64,000 bases of DNA. Origin: Neptuniibacter halophilus. GTDB taxonomy: Bacteria; Pseudomonadota; Gammaproteobacteria; Pseudomonadales; Balneatricaceae. This document shows, one piece after another, positions 8,957-17,759 of the stretch. How positions within the stretch are numbered: the first letter of the stretch is position 1; every line of letters begins with the position of its first letter. The notes beneath the pieces are model-generated. The model saw only the letters and a list, made by a program, of their open reading frames with translations. It did not search any database and was not told the DNA's origin. A program made the translations under genes and the position numbers. The stretch spans positions 2,480,001 through 2,544,000 of the forward strand of contig NZ_AP027292.1 in assembly GCF_030295765.1 (NCBI RefSeq), given 5' to 3'.

Positions 8957-9023
8957 CAGAGATCACAGTCGCAGGATCTGACCAGCCGGTATTCGGTATT
9001 CTGATCTGTCTTTAGAGAAGAGA

Positions 9024-9047
9024 GCCATCCCCGCTGACAGGGATGGC
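9024..9047. terminator. Hairpin between convergent genes
   Basis: GCCATCCC (9024-9031) and GGGATGGC (9040-9047) form an 8-bp stem with an 8-nt loop. It lies between the convergent stops at 8956 and 9069. The minus-strand side is followed by pyrimidine-rich TCTCTTCTCT; the plus side lacks a U-run. It probably ends the TPR lipoprotein transcript, and perhaps both. Confidence 0.55.
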
Positions 9048-9068
9048 TGATTAAATATCGGTGACGGG

Positions 9069-10361
9069 TTAATTAATAATCTGCTGACTTTGTTCCAGGC
9101 TGATTTTCCATTCACCGCGGGTTTTCACCAGCACAATACGTTTACGCACCCGGTCTTTATAGGTATCCGATTCATATAGCTGATCGAAATTAGCTTCGGC
9201 CAGATGTTCGCTCAGCATATTCACCTGAATCTCACCCAGTTCAATTTTAATGTACTGTGGCTTGCTCAGGCGCAGGGCGCGTTGGGCCACCCACTGATCA
9301 TGTGTCAGACTCGGGCTTGGGCGGTACTCATCGGTGTAGGCACGAACATAATTCTGATGGTTCTGGTTACGCCAGGCGCTGGCCCAGTTGCGCAGGTGAT
9401 CGGTAATGGCCGCCTGTGCTGTCTTGGTATTGTCTGCCGCTACCGGAGCCTGTGCCTGAGCCGTAGCGGATGGTTTCTCCGGCTCAGATTCTTGCGTTAC
9501 TGTGCTAACCACCGTAGCTGGTGCTACCTCAACCACTTCAACCTGTTCCGGCGTTTGTGTCGCCTCAGTGGCGGAGTCTGCAAGCGTTTCTGCCGTGGTG
9601 GCTGAGGTCACTTTGGTTGGTTCGGCGGGTGCTGTCTGCGCTGCAACAGCCTGCGGTGTGTGGGCCTGTGCGGGCTGTGCAGTGGCTTCAACTTCAGTGA
9701 TCATCGCCAGATGAGGGCCGGCAGCGCTCGCCTGCTGCAGATCCAGTGCCTTGCTGTAGGCCTGTGAAGCCATCGTGGCATAGATCTCTTTCAGGTTCTG
9801 CTGGACCCGTGCATAACTGGGGTGGGTCATAAACGCCTGTTGCAGGGTGCTTATCGCCCGCGCCAGATCGCCCTCTTCGGCATAGATCAGCGCCAGATTG
9901 TTATAGGGTTCCGGCTGATTCGGAAATTGTTGCAGCATTCCTTCCAGAAGCGGTTTGGCTTCAGCGGTAGCGCCCATGTTCTGTAATACGACAGCCTTGA
10001 GGAACAGGGAAGGATAATCGTCCGGCTGTGTCTGTAAACGCTGCTCCACCGCCGTCAGTGCCGCCTGATGCTGACCATCCTGACTGAGCTGCAGAATCCC
10101 TTTGCTGCTGTCGCCGGCTGCTGTTGCCGAGGAGGGGCGGGCGTTGAGCACGGCCTGAGTTTCCTGTTCCAGCCAGGCACATTCCGTTCCGGGAACGCCA
10201 TTACAGTCAGTGATCCGGGAGACCTCCTGAGGAGGCTCTGCAGCGGGTTGAACGGGCTGCAGGGTATTGCAGGCTGAGAGCAAAGTTGCAGGTAACAGAA
10301 CGCCGAATACGCGCAACTCTTTTCTGAGGAATACTTCGGGTTTCAGCATCGATATAAGCAT
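9069..10361 (-). CDS. TPR-repeat lipoprotein with C-terminal NTF2-like domain
   Basis: The 430-residue product has a lipoprotein signal (LLSAC, Cys31), so it is probably anchored to the outer membrane. At least two tetratricopeptide-like repeats follow (about residues 95-195, for example PEPYNNLALIYAEEGDLARA). A low-complexity Ala/Thr/Glu/Pro linker runs to about 315. The last 110 residues (NWASAWRNQNHQNYVRAY) form an NTF2-like domain close in pattern to the tails of the proteins at 6351 and 7577. The start is uncertain: ATG 10361 is used, ATG 10349 is possible, and neither has a strong ribosome binding site. It is divergent from the LysM-FecR gene. TPR proteins of this type often scaffold envelope machines; no specific role is known here. 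Confidence 0.8.
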   Translation of the reverse strand: MLISMLKPEVFLRKELRVFGVLLPATLLSACNTLQPVQPAAEPPQEVSRITDCNGVPGTECAWLEQETQAVLNARPSSATAAGDSSKGILQLSQDGQHQAALTAVEQRLQTQPDDYPSLFLKAVVLQNMGATAEAKPLLEGMLQQFPNQPEPYNNLALIYAEEGDLARAISTLQQAFMTHPSYARVQQNLKEIYATMASQAYSKALDLQQASAAGPHLAMITEVEATAQPAQAHTPQAVAAQTAPAEPTKVTSATTAETLADSATEATQTPEQVEVVEVAPATVVSTVTQESEPEKPSATAQAQAPVAADNTKTAQAAITDHLRNWASAWRNQNHQNYVRAYTDEYRPSPSLTHDQWVAQRALRLSKPQYIKIELGEIQVNMLSEHLAEANFDQLYESDTYKDRVRKRIVLVKTRGEWKISLEQSQQIIN

Positions 10362-10508
10362 TGAAGTCAGCTAATGGTCGAAAGATTATACGCATATAAG
10401 CAGGCCTGTCACAGGGGATAAATGCGTTGCCGCTTGGCTGATAAGTACAATTAATGGGAGAATAGCTGTTTCAAAAACAACCACCCACTGTAAAGGACGC
10501 CGGGCCCT

Positions 10509-12158
10509 GTGAATAAAACCCAACAATGCTTGTTCTCGATGCTGCTGCTTGTTGTTTCGCCCCTGTCGCTGGCGAAGGAAACACCGGACTGGAACTATGT
10601 GATGCAGCCCGGAGAGTCGATCTGGAGTATTGCCCATGAGTTGCTCACCGACTGGCGTCACTGGCAGGCACTGGAAAGCTACAATAATGTCCGCAATGAC
10701 CGTCAGATGCCGCCGGGAACGGTTCTCAGAATCCCGCGAAATCTGATCAGTGAACAAGCCTCCGATATCCGGGTAGTCAATGTCAGTGGTACGGTGACGG
10801 CAGAGGTCGATCTGGAGCATGGGGCGCGGGCCCACCTGCCCTTGTTAAGAGGGCGAAATCTGCGTCCGGGGGACCGGATTCGCACTGCCGCACAGTCCAG
10901 TGTGTTACTGGAGTTTGCTGATGGCACTCAGGTTCTGATACTGGAAAGCAGTTTGCTGCGGGTAGAGCAGGCCAGTGTTATGGGGCAGCAACGCAAAGTG
11001 GTGGATATTCAGGTCTTTCTGGAATCCGGTGAAGCCGAAATCAGGGCTAATCCGAAAAAATTGCCAGGCTCTCGTTTCCTGATCGATACGCCCGCTGCCT
11101 TTGCCACGACCAAAGGAACGCAGTACCGGGTCAGGGCTGAGGCAGAGCGAACCGCAGCCGAAGTGACTCAGGGGCTGATCGGCGTGACGAATAGCCGGGG
11201 TGATACTCGGGTTGCGGCGGGATATGGCACCTTAGCCCGGGCTGATGAGGCACCCCGGCCGCCGGCTAAACTGCTGCCCGCGCCCGGATTAGAAAATATT
11301 CAGCAGCCATTACGCTATCTGCCGGAACAGATCCGCTGGGCGGCTCTGCCCGAAGCTACCGGCTACCGTGTGCAGATCTCACCGGACCCTGAATTCAGTG
11401 CACTGGTTGTTGATCAGTCGGTGACCCGGGCGCAGTTTAATCTGCCGGTCCGGCTGCAGGATCAGCCCTACTGGCTGCGGGTCAGCGGAATCAGTTCAGA
11501 GGGGTTGCAGGGATTCGCCCAGGTGCAAAAAATCGTGATTGATGCCCGGCCGTTTCCGCCACTGCAGCAGACGCCAGTACAGGGCGCGAGCCTGTATGTG
11601 GGGGCGGTGGATTTCAGTTGGTCACAGCCTGAACTGGCGGCCAGCTATCATCTGGAGATCGCCCGTGATGAGGGTTTTACTGACCGGGTCCGCCTGGAGC
11701 AGGGTATCAGGGCCGCTCAGTGGCAAGAGACGATCACCCGGCCGGGTGTGTATTTCTGGCGGGTCAACAGTGTTACGGCTTCCGGCGAAGAGGGGCCATC
11801 CGGTGTGATCGGGCAGTTTAACGTCATGGCACTGCCGCCGACGCCTGAACTGCAGCAACCGGTTATCGATCAGGAGCAACTGACGTTGCGCTGGCGAGAG
11901 GAGCCGGGTGTGGCCCGTTATCAGTTGCAGTTGGCCGGGGAGCCGGAATTTGCGAATCCCGAACTGGATCAGATCACTACCGACTCTGCTCTGAGCGTTG
12001 TAAGACCTGCCTCAGGGAATTATTACCTGCGAGTGCGCGGGGTGTATGAAGATGGTGTATCCGGTGGCTGGTCTGAGCCTCAGCAGGTGGTGGTTCCTGT
12101 TGAAAGCTGGTGGCCGCTTGCGATACCTGCCTCCACGCTGTTGCTGCTGTTACTCTGA
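10509..12158 (+). CDS. LysM and FecR domain periplasmic protein with three FN3-like repeats
   Basis: The 549-residue product begins with a signal peptide (to about LAKE, residue 24). A LysM peptidoglycan-binding domain follows (about 29-77, GESIWSIAHELL), then a FecR domain (about 110-220, with TPAAFATTKGTQYRV). Three fibronectin-III-like repeats come next, each with a YxxQI/YxLEI/YxLQL strand, for example YRVQISPDPEF, YHLEIARDEGF and YQLQLAGEPEF. A C-terminal hydrophobic segment (WWPLAIPASTLLLLLL) ends the protein, so it may be anchored in the inner membrane facing the periplasm. The start is GTG 10509, 11 nt after AAAGGA. The stop overlaps the start of the CHASE2 gene (TGATG), so the two are coupled. 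FecR-CHASE2 gene pairs are known in other proteobacteria. Confidence 0.85.
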   Translation: MNKTQQCLFSMLLLVVSPLSLAKETPDWNYVMQPGESIWSIAHELLTDWRHWQALESYNNVRNDRQMPPGTVLRIPRNLISEQASDIRVVNVSGTVTAEVDLEHGARAHLPLLRGRNLRPGDRIRTAAQSSVLLEFADGTQVLILESSLLRVEQASVMGQQRKVVDIQVFLESGEAEIRANPKKLPGSRFLIDTPAAFATTKGTQYRVRAEAERTAAEVTQGLIGVTNSRGDTRVAAGYGTLARADEAPRPPAKLLPAPGLENIQQPLRYLPEQIRWAALPEATGYRVQISPDPEFSALVVDQSVTRAQFNLPVRLQDQPYWLRVSGISSEGLQGFAQVQKIVIDARPFPPLQQTPVQGASLYVGAVDFSWSQPELAASYHLEIARDEGFTDRVRLEQGIRAAQWQETITRPGVYFWRVNSVTASGEEGPSGVIGQFNVMALPPTPELQQPVIDQEQLTLRWREEPGVARYQLQLAGEPEFANPELDQITTDSALSVVRPASGNYYLRVRGVYEDGVSGGWSEPQQVVVPVESWWPLAIPASTLLLLLL

Positions 12159-13273
12159 TGCTCTCTGTACGTCAGTTTCTGCCGATTCTCGCTGCACTGC
12201 TGGTGCTCCTGTTGTTTACCCGGACGTCACAGCAAGCGTGGCTGGATCAGCATGTTTACGATATTGTCGGGCGCTATTATCCGGCGGCCCCGGCGGGGTC
12301 TGATCAGGTGGTATTGATCAGTATTGATGCTGACAGTATCAACCAGTTCGGTGGCTGGCCATTGGATCGCGCCCTGCACGCTTCTGCCATTCGCACCCTG
12401 ACCACTTACGGTGCTGCTTCGATTACCTATAATCTGGCGTTTGCAGAGCGGGGCGCTGCTTCGGCAGACAGTAAGCTGTTGCAGTCAGTTCAGGCCAGTG
12501 GGCGGGTCGTGTTACCACTGATTGTGGAGCAGGGGCGGGAGCGACTCCCGCTGGGTCTGATGCAGTTGGCTGGAGCGAGTTATGCGCACGCCGACCTGCC
12601 ACTGGACAGTGATGGCGTCCTGCGGCGTCATTTTTTATGGGCAGGCGTAGCCTACCCGCGCTGGCCGAGCCTGCCCGTGGCAACCCTGCAGTTATATCCA
12701 CAAAAATTGATGTCGCACTATCCCGGCCTGCGAACGCCCTACCTGCATATTGGCTTTTCCGGGCGCTGGAGCCGGGATTATGAGTTATTAATGCCGCTGG
12801 GGTTAACCCGCCGCAGCGAGGAACTGGTGCGCTTCAGCCTGAAGCAGTTGCTCGGGGGAGAGATCGACCCGGGCATGATTCGTGGCAAGGCAGTGTTTGT
12901 CGGCGTCAGTGATGCACGGATCGAAGCTCCGGTCAGGGTAGCGGGGCAGGGCGCTTATTTCAGTACCCGGATACAGGCGCTGATGTTTGATGCCCTGCAA
13001 CAGGGGCACTATCTGTCACCGACACTGCCGCTCTGGTCAGAACTACTGGGTGCGATGGTGACCTGCAGTCTTGGGTTTCTGCTGTTGCTTAAGCTGCCAG
13101 CAGGGCTGATCTGGGTGTGCAGAAGCCTTGTTGTGATGGGTCTTCTATTGCCATTGGGACTGTTGTTGCAGGGGTACTGGTTGAGTATGCTGCCCACGTT
13201 TGCGGGAATGCTTGCTGTGCTGTTGACGGTGACGCTCTCAGGCCGCTGGAAAAAACAAAAAAGCCCTGAATGA
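12158..13273 (+). CDS. CHASE2 sensory domain protein without an output domain
   Basis: This 371-residue protein has an N-terminal transmembrane segment, a CHASE2 extracellular sensor domain (about residues 28-280, with VVLISIDADSINQFGGWPLDR and GKAVFVGVSDA), and then three hydrophobic segments. It stops at WKKQKSPE just after the last one. CHASE2 proteins normally continue into a cyclase, GGDEF or kinase domain. Here nothing follows, and the stop codon lies inside the terminator loop at 13261-13282. The ATG at 12158 overlaps the stop of the FecR gene. The CHASE2 call rests on its core pattern and on the FecR neighbour. It may pass signals through a partner protein or be a truncated receptor. 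Confidence 0.82.
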   Translation: MLSVRQFLPILAALLVLLLFTRTSQQAWLDQHVYDIVGRYYPAAPAGSDQVVLISIDADSINQFGGWPLDRALHASAIRTLTTYGAASITYNLAFAERGAASADSKLLQSVQASGRVVLPLIVEQGRERLPLGLMQLAGASYAHADLPLDSDGVLRRHFLWAGVAYPRWPSLPVATLQLYPQKLMSHYPGLRTPYLHIGFSGRWSRDYELLMPLGLTRRSEELVRFSLKQLLGGEIDPGMIRGKAVFVGVSDARIEAPVRVAGQGAYFSTRIQALMFDALQQGHYLSPTLPLWSELLGAMVTCSLGFLLLLKLPAGLIWVCRSLVVMGLLLPLGLLLQGYWLSMLPTFAGMLAVLLTVTLSGRWKKQKSPE

Positions 13274-13282
13274 TCAGGGCTT
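13261..13282. terminator. Bidirectional terminator between the CHASE2 gene and purD
   Basis: AAGCCCTGA (13261-13269) pairs with TCAGGGCTT (13274-13282) around an ATGA loop that contains the CHASE2 stop codon. It is followed by GTTTTGTT on plus and by TTTTGTTTTTT on minus, so it can end both converging transcripts. Confidence 0.85.
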
Positions 13283-13301
13283 GTTTTGTTGCAGGGCGTG
13301 C

Positions 13302-14588
13302 TTAGCTGTTCTGCTCGCGGGCGATCGCACGGTAAGCGATATCCTTGCGGAAGTAGGCGCCTTCCCAGCTTACCTTAGCCAGCAGTTCGTAAGCGCGTTG
13401 CTGAGCTTCAGTAACGGTCTCGCCCAGTGCAGTTACACAGAGTACACGACCTCCTGCCGTCACAACCTGACCCTCTTTCAGGGCGGTGCCGGCGTGGAAG
13501 ATCTTGGTACCCTCAGGGCACTCAGCCGGGAAGCTGATCACATCGCCTTTACCATAATCACCGGGGTAACCACCGGCAGCCATAACTACGCCGACTGATT
13601 TGCGGGAGTCCCACTCTGCTGTGGTCTGGTCCAGTTTACGGTCCAGCGCAGCGTTACACAGCTCAACCAGACTGGACTTCAGGCGCAGCATGATTGGCTG
13701 GGTTTCAGGATCACCAAAGCGGCAGTTGTATTCGATCACTTTAGGGGTGCCATCGGCCTGAATCATCAGACCTGCATACAGAAACCCTGTGTATTCATTA
13801 CCTTCCGCTTTCATACCGCGCACAGTCGGCATGATCACTTCGTCCATGATCCGCTGATCGATCTCTGGCGTGACAACCGGGGCCGGGGAGTAGGCGCCCA
13901 TACCACCGGTGTTAAGACCGGTATCGCCGTCACCCACGCGTTTGTGGTCCTGGCTGGTTGCCATCGGCAGTACATTGTCGCCGTCGACCATAACGATGTA
14001 AGACGCTTCCTCACCTTCGAGGAACTCTTCAATGACCACGCGGCTACCTGCTTCACCGAAGGCATTGCCGGCCAGCATATCGCGGATCGCGTCTTCGGCT
14101 TCTTCCAGCGTCATGGCAACGATCACGCCTTTACCGGCAGCCAGACCGTCGGCTTTCACTACGATCGGTGCGCCCTTTTCACGGACATAAGCCAGTGCGG
14201 GTTCGATCTCGGTGAAGTTTTCATATTCAGCGGTCGGGATCTTCTGGCGTGCCAGAAAGTCCTTGGTGAAGGCTTTAGAGCCTTCAAGCTGAGCAGCGCC
14301 TTCAGTCGGGCCGAAGATACGCAGGCCGTCAGCCTGAAAGCGGTTGACTACGCCGGCAACCAGTGGAGCTTCCGGGCCAACAATTGTCAGACCGATGTTG
14401 TTCTCTTTGGCGAAGCTGACCAGAGCTTCCAGATCCATCACGTCGATGGCGACGTTCTGCATTTTGGCTTCCTGAGCGGTTGCAGCGTTGCCCGGTGCGA
14501 CAAATACCTGTGCTACCTGTGAATCCTGTGCTGCAGACCATGCCAGTGCGTGTTCGCGTCCGCCGGAGCCGATAATCAGTACGTTCAT
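13302..14588 (-). CDS. purD: Phosphoribosylamine-glycine ligase
   Basis: GAR synthetase catalyses the second step of purine synthesis, joining glycine to phosphoribosylamine with ATP. The 428 residues match the family length. The N-terminal MNVLIIGSGGREHALAW motif, the ATP-grasp core with VVKADGLAAGKGV, and the C-terminal YNCRFGDPETQ segment are all present. It lies downstream of purH on the same strand; the 112-nt gap between them contains two hairpins. The ATG at 14588 follows an AAGGATTAG ribosome binding site. Nothing in the sequence looks unusual. Confidence 0.97.
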   Translation of the reverse strand: MNVLIIGSGGREHALAWSAAQDSQVAQVFVAPGNAATAQEAKMQNVAIDVMDLEALVSFAKENNIGLTIVGPEAPLVAGVVNRFQADGLRIFGPTEGAAQLEGSKAFTKDFLARQKIPTAEYENFTEIEPALAYVREKGAPIVVKADGLAAGKGVIVAMTLEEAEDAIRDMLAGNAFGEAGSRVVIEEFLEGEEASYIVMVDGDNVLPMATSQDHKRVGDGDTGLNTGGMGAYSPAPVVTPEIDQRIMDEVIMPTVRGMKAEGNEYTGFLYAGLMIQADGTPKVIEYNCRFGDPETQPIMLRLKSSLVELCNAALDRKLDQTTAEWDSRKSVGVVMAAGGYPGDYGKGDVISFPAECPEGTKIFHAGTALKEGQVVTAGGRVLCVTALGETVTEAQQRAYELLAKVSWEGAYFRKDIAYRAIAREQNS

Positions 14589-14608
14589 GTGCTAATCCTT
14601 GTTAACAG

Positions 14609-14647
14609 AAAACCCCGCGTCTGACAGAGCTGCCGGACCGGGGTTTT
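14609..14647 (-). promoter_or_regulatory. Intercistronic hairpin between purH and purD (second)
   Basis: AAAACCCC (14609-14616) and GGGGTTTT (14640-14647) form an 8-bp stem with a 23-nt loop. Read on the minus strand it resembles a weak intrinsic terminator (GGGGTTTTCTG) just before the purD ribosome binding site. It could act as partial terminator, attenuator or mRNA-stabilising structure. Confidence 0.45.
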
Positions 14648-14650
14648 GGG

Positions 14651-14690
14651 CAATAAGCCGATGGCGTTAAACCTGCTCACAGGCTTATTG
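14651..14690 (-). promoter_or_regulatory. Intercistronic hairpin between purH and purD (first)
   Basis: CAATAAGCC (14651-14659) and GGCTTATTG (14682-14690) make a perfect 9-bp stem directly after the purH stop. There is no U-run behind it, so it is more likely an mRNA stability or processing element than a terminator. Confidence 0.45.
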
Positions 14691-14700
14691 CATTAAATGC

Positions 14701-16281
14701 TTAGTGACGGAAATGACGCATGCCGGTGAAGACCATGGCCATACCGTGTTCATCTGCTGCATCGATCACTTCCTGATCGCGCATGGAACCGCCCGGCTGA
14801 ATCACTGCTTTGATGCCGGCAGCCGCCGCAGAGTCGATACCGTCACGGAACGGGAAGAACGCGTCAGATGCCATTACAGAACCTTTCACTTCCAGACCTT
14901 CGTCAGCGGCTTTGATACCTGCGATTTTTGCACTGTAAACGCGGCTCATCTGGCCTGCGCCGATGCCGATGGTCTGACCATCTTTAGCGTAAACAATCGC
15001 GTTGGATTTAACGAATTTAGCCACTTCCCAGCAGAACAGCAGATCACGGATCTCCTGCTCGGTTGGCTGTACCTTGCTGACGACTTTGAGACCGGAAGCA
15101 TCAACGCGACCCAGATCACGATCCTGTACCAGCAGGCCGCCGTTAACGCGCTTGTAGTCGAAACCGTGAGCGCGGTTAACAGACCATTCGCCGCACTCCA
15201 GCAGACGGACATTAGGCTTGGTTGCCACAATATCGGATGCTTCCTGAGTCACGGTGGGTGCGATGATTACTTCAACGAACTGACGATCAACGATCGCCTG
15301 AGCGGTAGTCCCGTCCAGTTCCTGGTTGAAAGCAATGATACCGCCGAAGGCGGAGGTCGGGTCAGTCTGGAACGCACGGTTATAGGCTTCCAGAATGTCA
15401 GCGCCGACTGCAACGCCACAAGGGTTGGCGTGCTTCACGATGACACAGGCCGGTTCTTTGAATGACTTAACGCACTCCAGCGCAGCATCAGTATCGGCTA
15501 CGTTGTTGAATGACAGCGCTTTACCCTGCAACTGACGGGCAGTAGAAACAGAGGCTTCAGCAGGCTCAGCTTCAACGTAGAAAGCCGCGCGCTGATGCGG
15601 GTTCTCACCGTAACGCATCTCCTGCGCTTTGATGAACTGGGTGTTGAAAGTGCGTGGGAAGTCCGCCGCTTTGTCTTCTTCACCATCCACGATGGCGCCC
15701 AGGTAGTTGGCGATCATGCCGTCGTAACCCGCAGTATGTTCGAACGCCTTAACGGCCAGATCGAAACGGGTTTTGTGGGTCAGGCCTTTGTCCTGATCCA
15801 GTTCAGCAATGATGCTGTCGTAGTCGGAAGCATTAACAACAATGGCAACATCTTTATGGTTTTTTGCTGCAGAACGAACCATAGTCGGGCCGCCGATATC
15901 GATGTTCTCGATCGCCATTGGCAGGTCGCAGTCAGGACGTGCGATGGTTGCAGCAAATGGGTACAGGTTAACCACGACCATATCGATCGGATTGATACCG
16001 TGCTCGGACATGATGCCATCGTCCTGGCCGCGACGACCGAGGATGCCACCGTGCACTTTTGGATGCAGGGTTTTAACCCGGCCATCCATCATTTCCGGGA
16101 AGCCGGTGTAGTCGGATACTTCAACCGCCGGGATCTCGTTGTCCTTAAGGAGCTTGTAGGTACCGCCGGTGGAAAGGATCTCCACGCCACGGGCGTTCAG
16201 TGCCTGTGCAAACTCAACGATACCTGATTTGTCAGATACGCTGATCAGCGCACGACGAACGGGAGTGATGTTCTCTGCCAT
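14701..16281 (-). CDS. purH: Bifunctional AICAR formyltransferase/IMP cyclohydrolase
   Basis: PurH performs the last two steps of IMP synthesis. The 526-residue product has the N-terminal cyclohydrolase ([24 protein letters not shown]) and the C-terminal transformylase with KHANPCG and the GAGQMSRV loop, matching the usual length of about 530. A TTG 24 nt upstream is in frame, but ATG 16281 gives the family-typical N terminus and has AGAGA upstream. It lies 35 nt downstream of fis on the same strand, in the order dusB-fis-purH-purD. Confidence 0.97.
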   Translation of the reverse strand: MAENITPVRRALISVSDKSGIVEFAQALNARGVEILSTGGTYKLLKDNEIPAVEVSDYTGFPEMMDGRVKTLHPKVHGGILGRRGQDDGIMSEHGINPIDMVVVNLYPFAATIARPDCDLPMAIENIDIGGPTMVRSAAKNHKDVAIVVNASDYDSIIAELDQDKGLTHKTRFDLAVKAFEHTAGYDGMIANYLGAIVDGEEDKAADFPRTFNTQFIKAQEMRYGENPHQRAAFYVEAEPAEASVSTARQLQGKALSFNNVADTDAALECVKSFKEPACVIVKHANPCGVAVGADILEAYNRAFQTDPTSAFGGIIAFNQELDGTTAQAIVDRQFVEVIIAPTVTQEASDIVATKPNVRLLECGEWSVNRAHGFDYKRVNGGLLVQDRDLGRVDASGLKVVSKVQPTEQEIRDLLFCWEVAKFVKSNAIVYAKDGQTIGIGAGQMSRVYSAKIAGIKAADEGLEVKGSVMASDAFFPFRDGIDSAAAAGIKAVIQPGGSMRDQEVIDAADEHGMAMVFTGMRHFRH

Positions 16282-16316
16282 TGTCTCTGGTTTCCGAGTA
16301 GTCAATAAAAAGGGGC

Positions 16317-16610
16317 TTAAAGCAAACCGTACTGCTTCAGTTTCTTACGCAGGGTGCCGCGGTTCAGTCCCAGCAACTGGGAGGCTTTAGTCTGGTTATC
16401 CTTGGTATAGGTCATAACCGTTTCGAACAGCGGTGCTTCAATTTCAGACAGAACCATCTGATAGACATCTGTTACAGGCTGACCGTCAAGCTGACGAAAA
16501 TAGTTGGTCAGGGACTGCTCTACGTTGTCACGCAGGGTCTGGTTAGTAGCTTCTGCCGGGTTGGAAACTAGGGTCGGTTGCTTAATTTCTTTGTATTCCA
16601 CAGTACTCAA
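16317..16610 (-). CDS. fis: DNA-binding protein Fis
   Basis: Fis is a nucleoid-associated homodimer that bends DNA and activates rRNA and other growth-related promoters. The 97 residues match the family length of 98. The C-terminal helix-turn-helix ([21 protein letters not shown]) is intact, and the N-terminal half is more divergent, as usual. It begins 12 nt after dusB, the arrangement conserved across gammaproteobacteria, where the dusB promoter drives both genes. Confidence 0.97.
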   Translation of the reverse strand: MSTVEYKEIKQPTLVSNPAEATNQTLRDNVEQSLTNYFRQLDGQPVTDVYQMVLSEIEAPLFETVMTYTKDNQTKASQLLGLNRGTLRKKLKQYGLL

Positions 16611-16622
16611 TATCCAATCTAA

Positions 16623-17609
16623 TTAGGCTGCCACGCCATCTGTTGAAGCCTTATCGAAAAATCCCTCGATAGCGGCGGCCTGATCTGCTGCTGTTTCTAT
16701 CGTATTAAATTGCTTGCGAAAGCTACTTCCGTTGGTCTTGTTCTGCAGGTACCAGCCGACGTGTTTACGGGCGATCCGTACGCCCATATAGTCGCCGTAA
16801 AAGCTGTGTAGCTCCTGCAGGTGTGCCAACAGTATTTCCCTGATCTCCTCAAGTGCGGGCGGGGCGAGGATTGTACCGGTTCGCAGATAATGATCAATCT
16901 CACGTAGCAACCAGGGTTGTCCCTGAGCGGCACGTCCGATCATCACTGCGGCACATCCGGTGTGTTCCAGTACGGCTGCTGCTTTTTCCGGAGAATCGAT
17001 ATCTCCGTTGGCAAATACCGGAATGGAAACCGAATCGACAATATCGCGGATAGTGTCGTACTCCACTTCGCCTTTATAACCACAACTCCGGGTGCGGCCA
17101 TGTACGGCCAGCGCCTGAATACCGGCATCTTCTGCAATCCGGGCCACGTTGAGGCCGTTTTTGCTGTTCAGATCCCAGCCGGTACGGATTTTCAGTGTCA
17201 CTGGAACCTCAACTGCAGCGACTACGGCATTGAGTATGTCACTGACCAGAACTTCATCACGCAGCAGGGCTGATCCGGCGGCTTTGTTGCAGACTTTTTT
17301 GGCCGGGCAACCCATGTTGATATCGATGATCTGGGCACCGCGCGCAACATTCATTGCGGCAGCTTCAGCCATCATCTGAGGGTCGCCACCGGCAATCTGT
17401 ACCGAGCGGGGTTCCGCTTCTCCGGCGTGATTCAGGCGGTAGGAGGATTTACGAGAGTTCCAGAGGCGGGTATCTGAGGTCACCATTTCTGAGACTACCA
17501 GACCGGCTCCCATACGTTTGCATAACTGCCGGAAGGGCCGGTCGGTTACGCCTGCCATTGGCGCCAGAATAACCTGACTGTCAATGGTGTATGGACCTAT
17601 CTGGAACAT
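16623..17609 (-). CDS. dusB: tRNA-dihydrouridine synthase B
   Basis: This FMN enzyme reduces uridine to dihydrouridine in the tRNA D-loop. The 328-residue TIM barrel shows the family hallmarks: APMAGVTDRPFR at the N terminus, MGCPAKKVCNKAAGSALL with the catalytic cysteine, KIRTGWD, and HGRTRSCGYKG. It is the first gene of the dusB-fis-purH-purD cluster. The start ATG 17609 is preceded by AAGGCG. The 150-nt gap upstream contains a likely promoter. Confidence 0.96.
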   Translation of the reverse strand: MFQIGPYTIDSQVILAPMAGVTDRPFRQLCKRMGAGLVVSEMVTSDTRLWNSRKSSYRLNHAGEAEPRSVQIAGGDPQMMAEAAAMNVARGAQIIDINMGCPAKKVCNKAAGSALLRDEVLVSDILNAVVAAVEVPVTLKIRTGWDLNSKNGLNVARIAEDAGIQALAVHGRTRSCGYKGEVEYDTIRDIVDSVSIPVFANGDIDSPEKAAAVLEHTGCAAVMIGRAAQGQPWLLREIDHYLRTGTILAPPALEEIREILLAHLQELHSFYGDYMGVRIARKHVGWYLQNKTNGSSFRKQFNTIETAADQAAAIEGFFDKASTDGVAA

Positions 17610-17689
17610 AATGCGCCTTGAAAATGGTTAAAAAAATACCCGCAGCGTCACGAATGACACTGTTGTTTGAGTGATTAGGGAGGCGAACA

Positions 17690-17718
17690 ATCATACTCTC
17701 ATGAGTACGCCTCTCCAA
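17690..17718 (-). promoter_or_regulatory. Candidate dusB-fis promoter
   Basis: On the minus strand TTGGAG (17713-17718) is followed after 17 nt by TATGAT (17690-17695) and then TGTTCGCC. A GC-rich stretch behind the -10 is what a stringently controlled fis promoter would have. The -35 is poor and the -10 good, a pattern expected of an activated, growth-rate-regulated promoter. Confidence 0.5.
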
Positions 17719-17759
17719 GGACTTTTTTGATGATTTTTTGAACAATTTGCCTTGATTTT

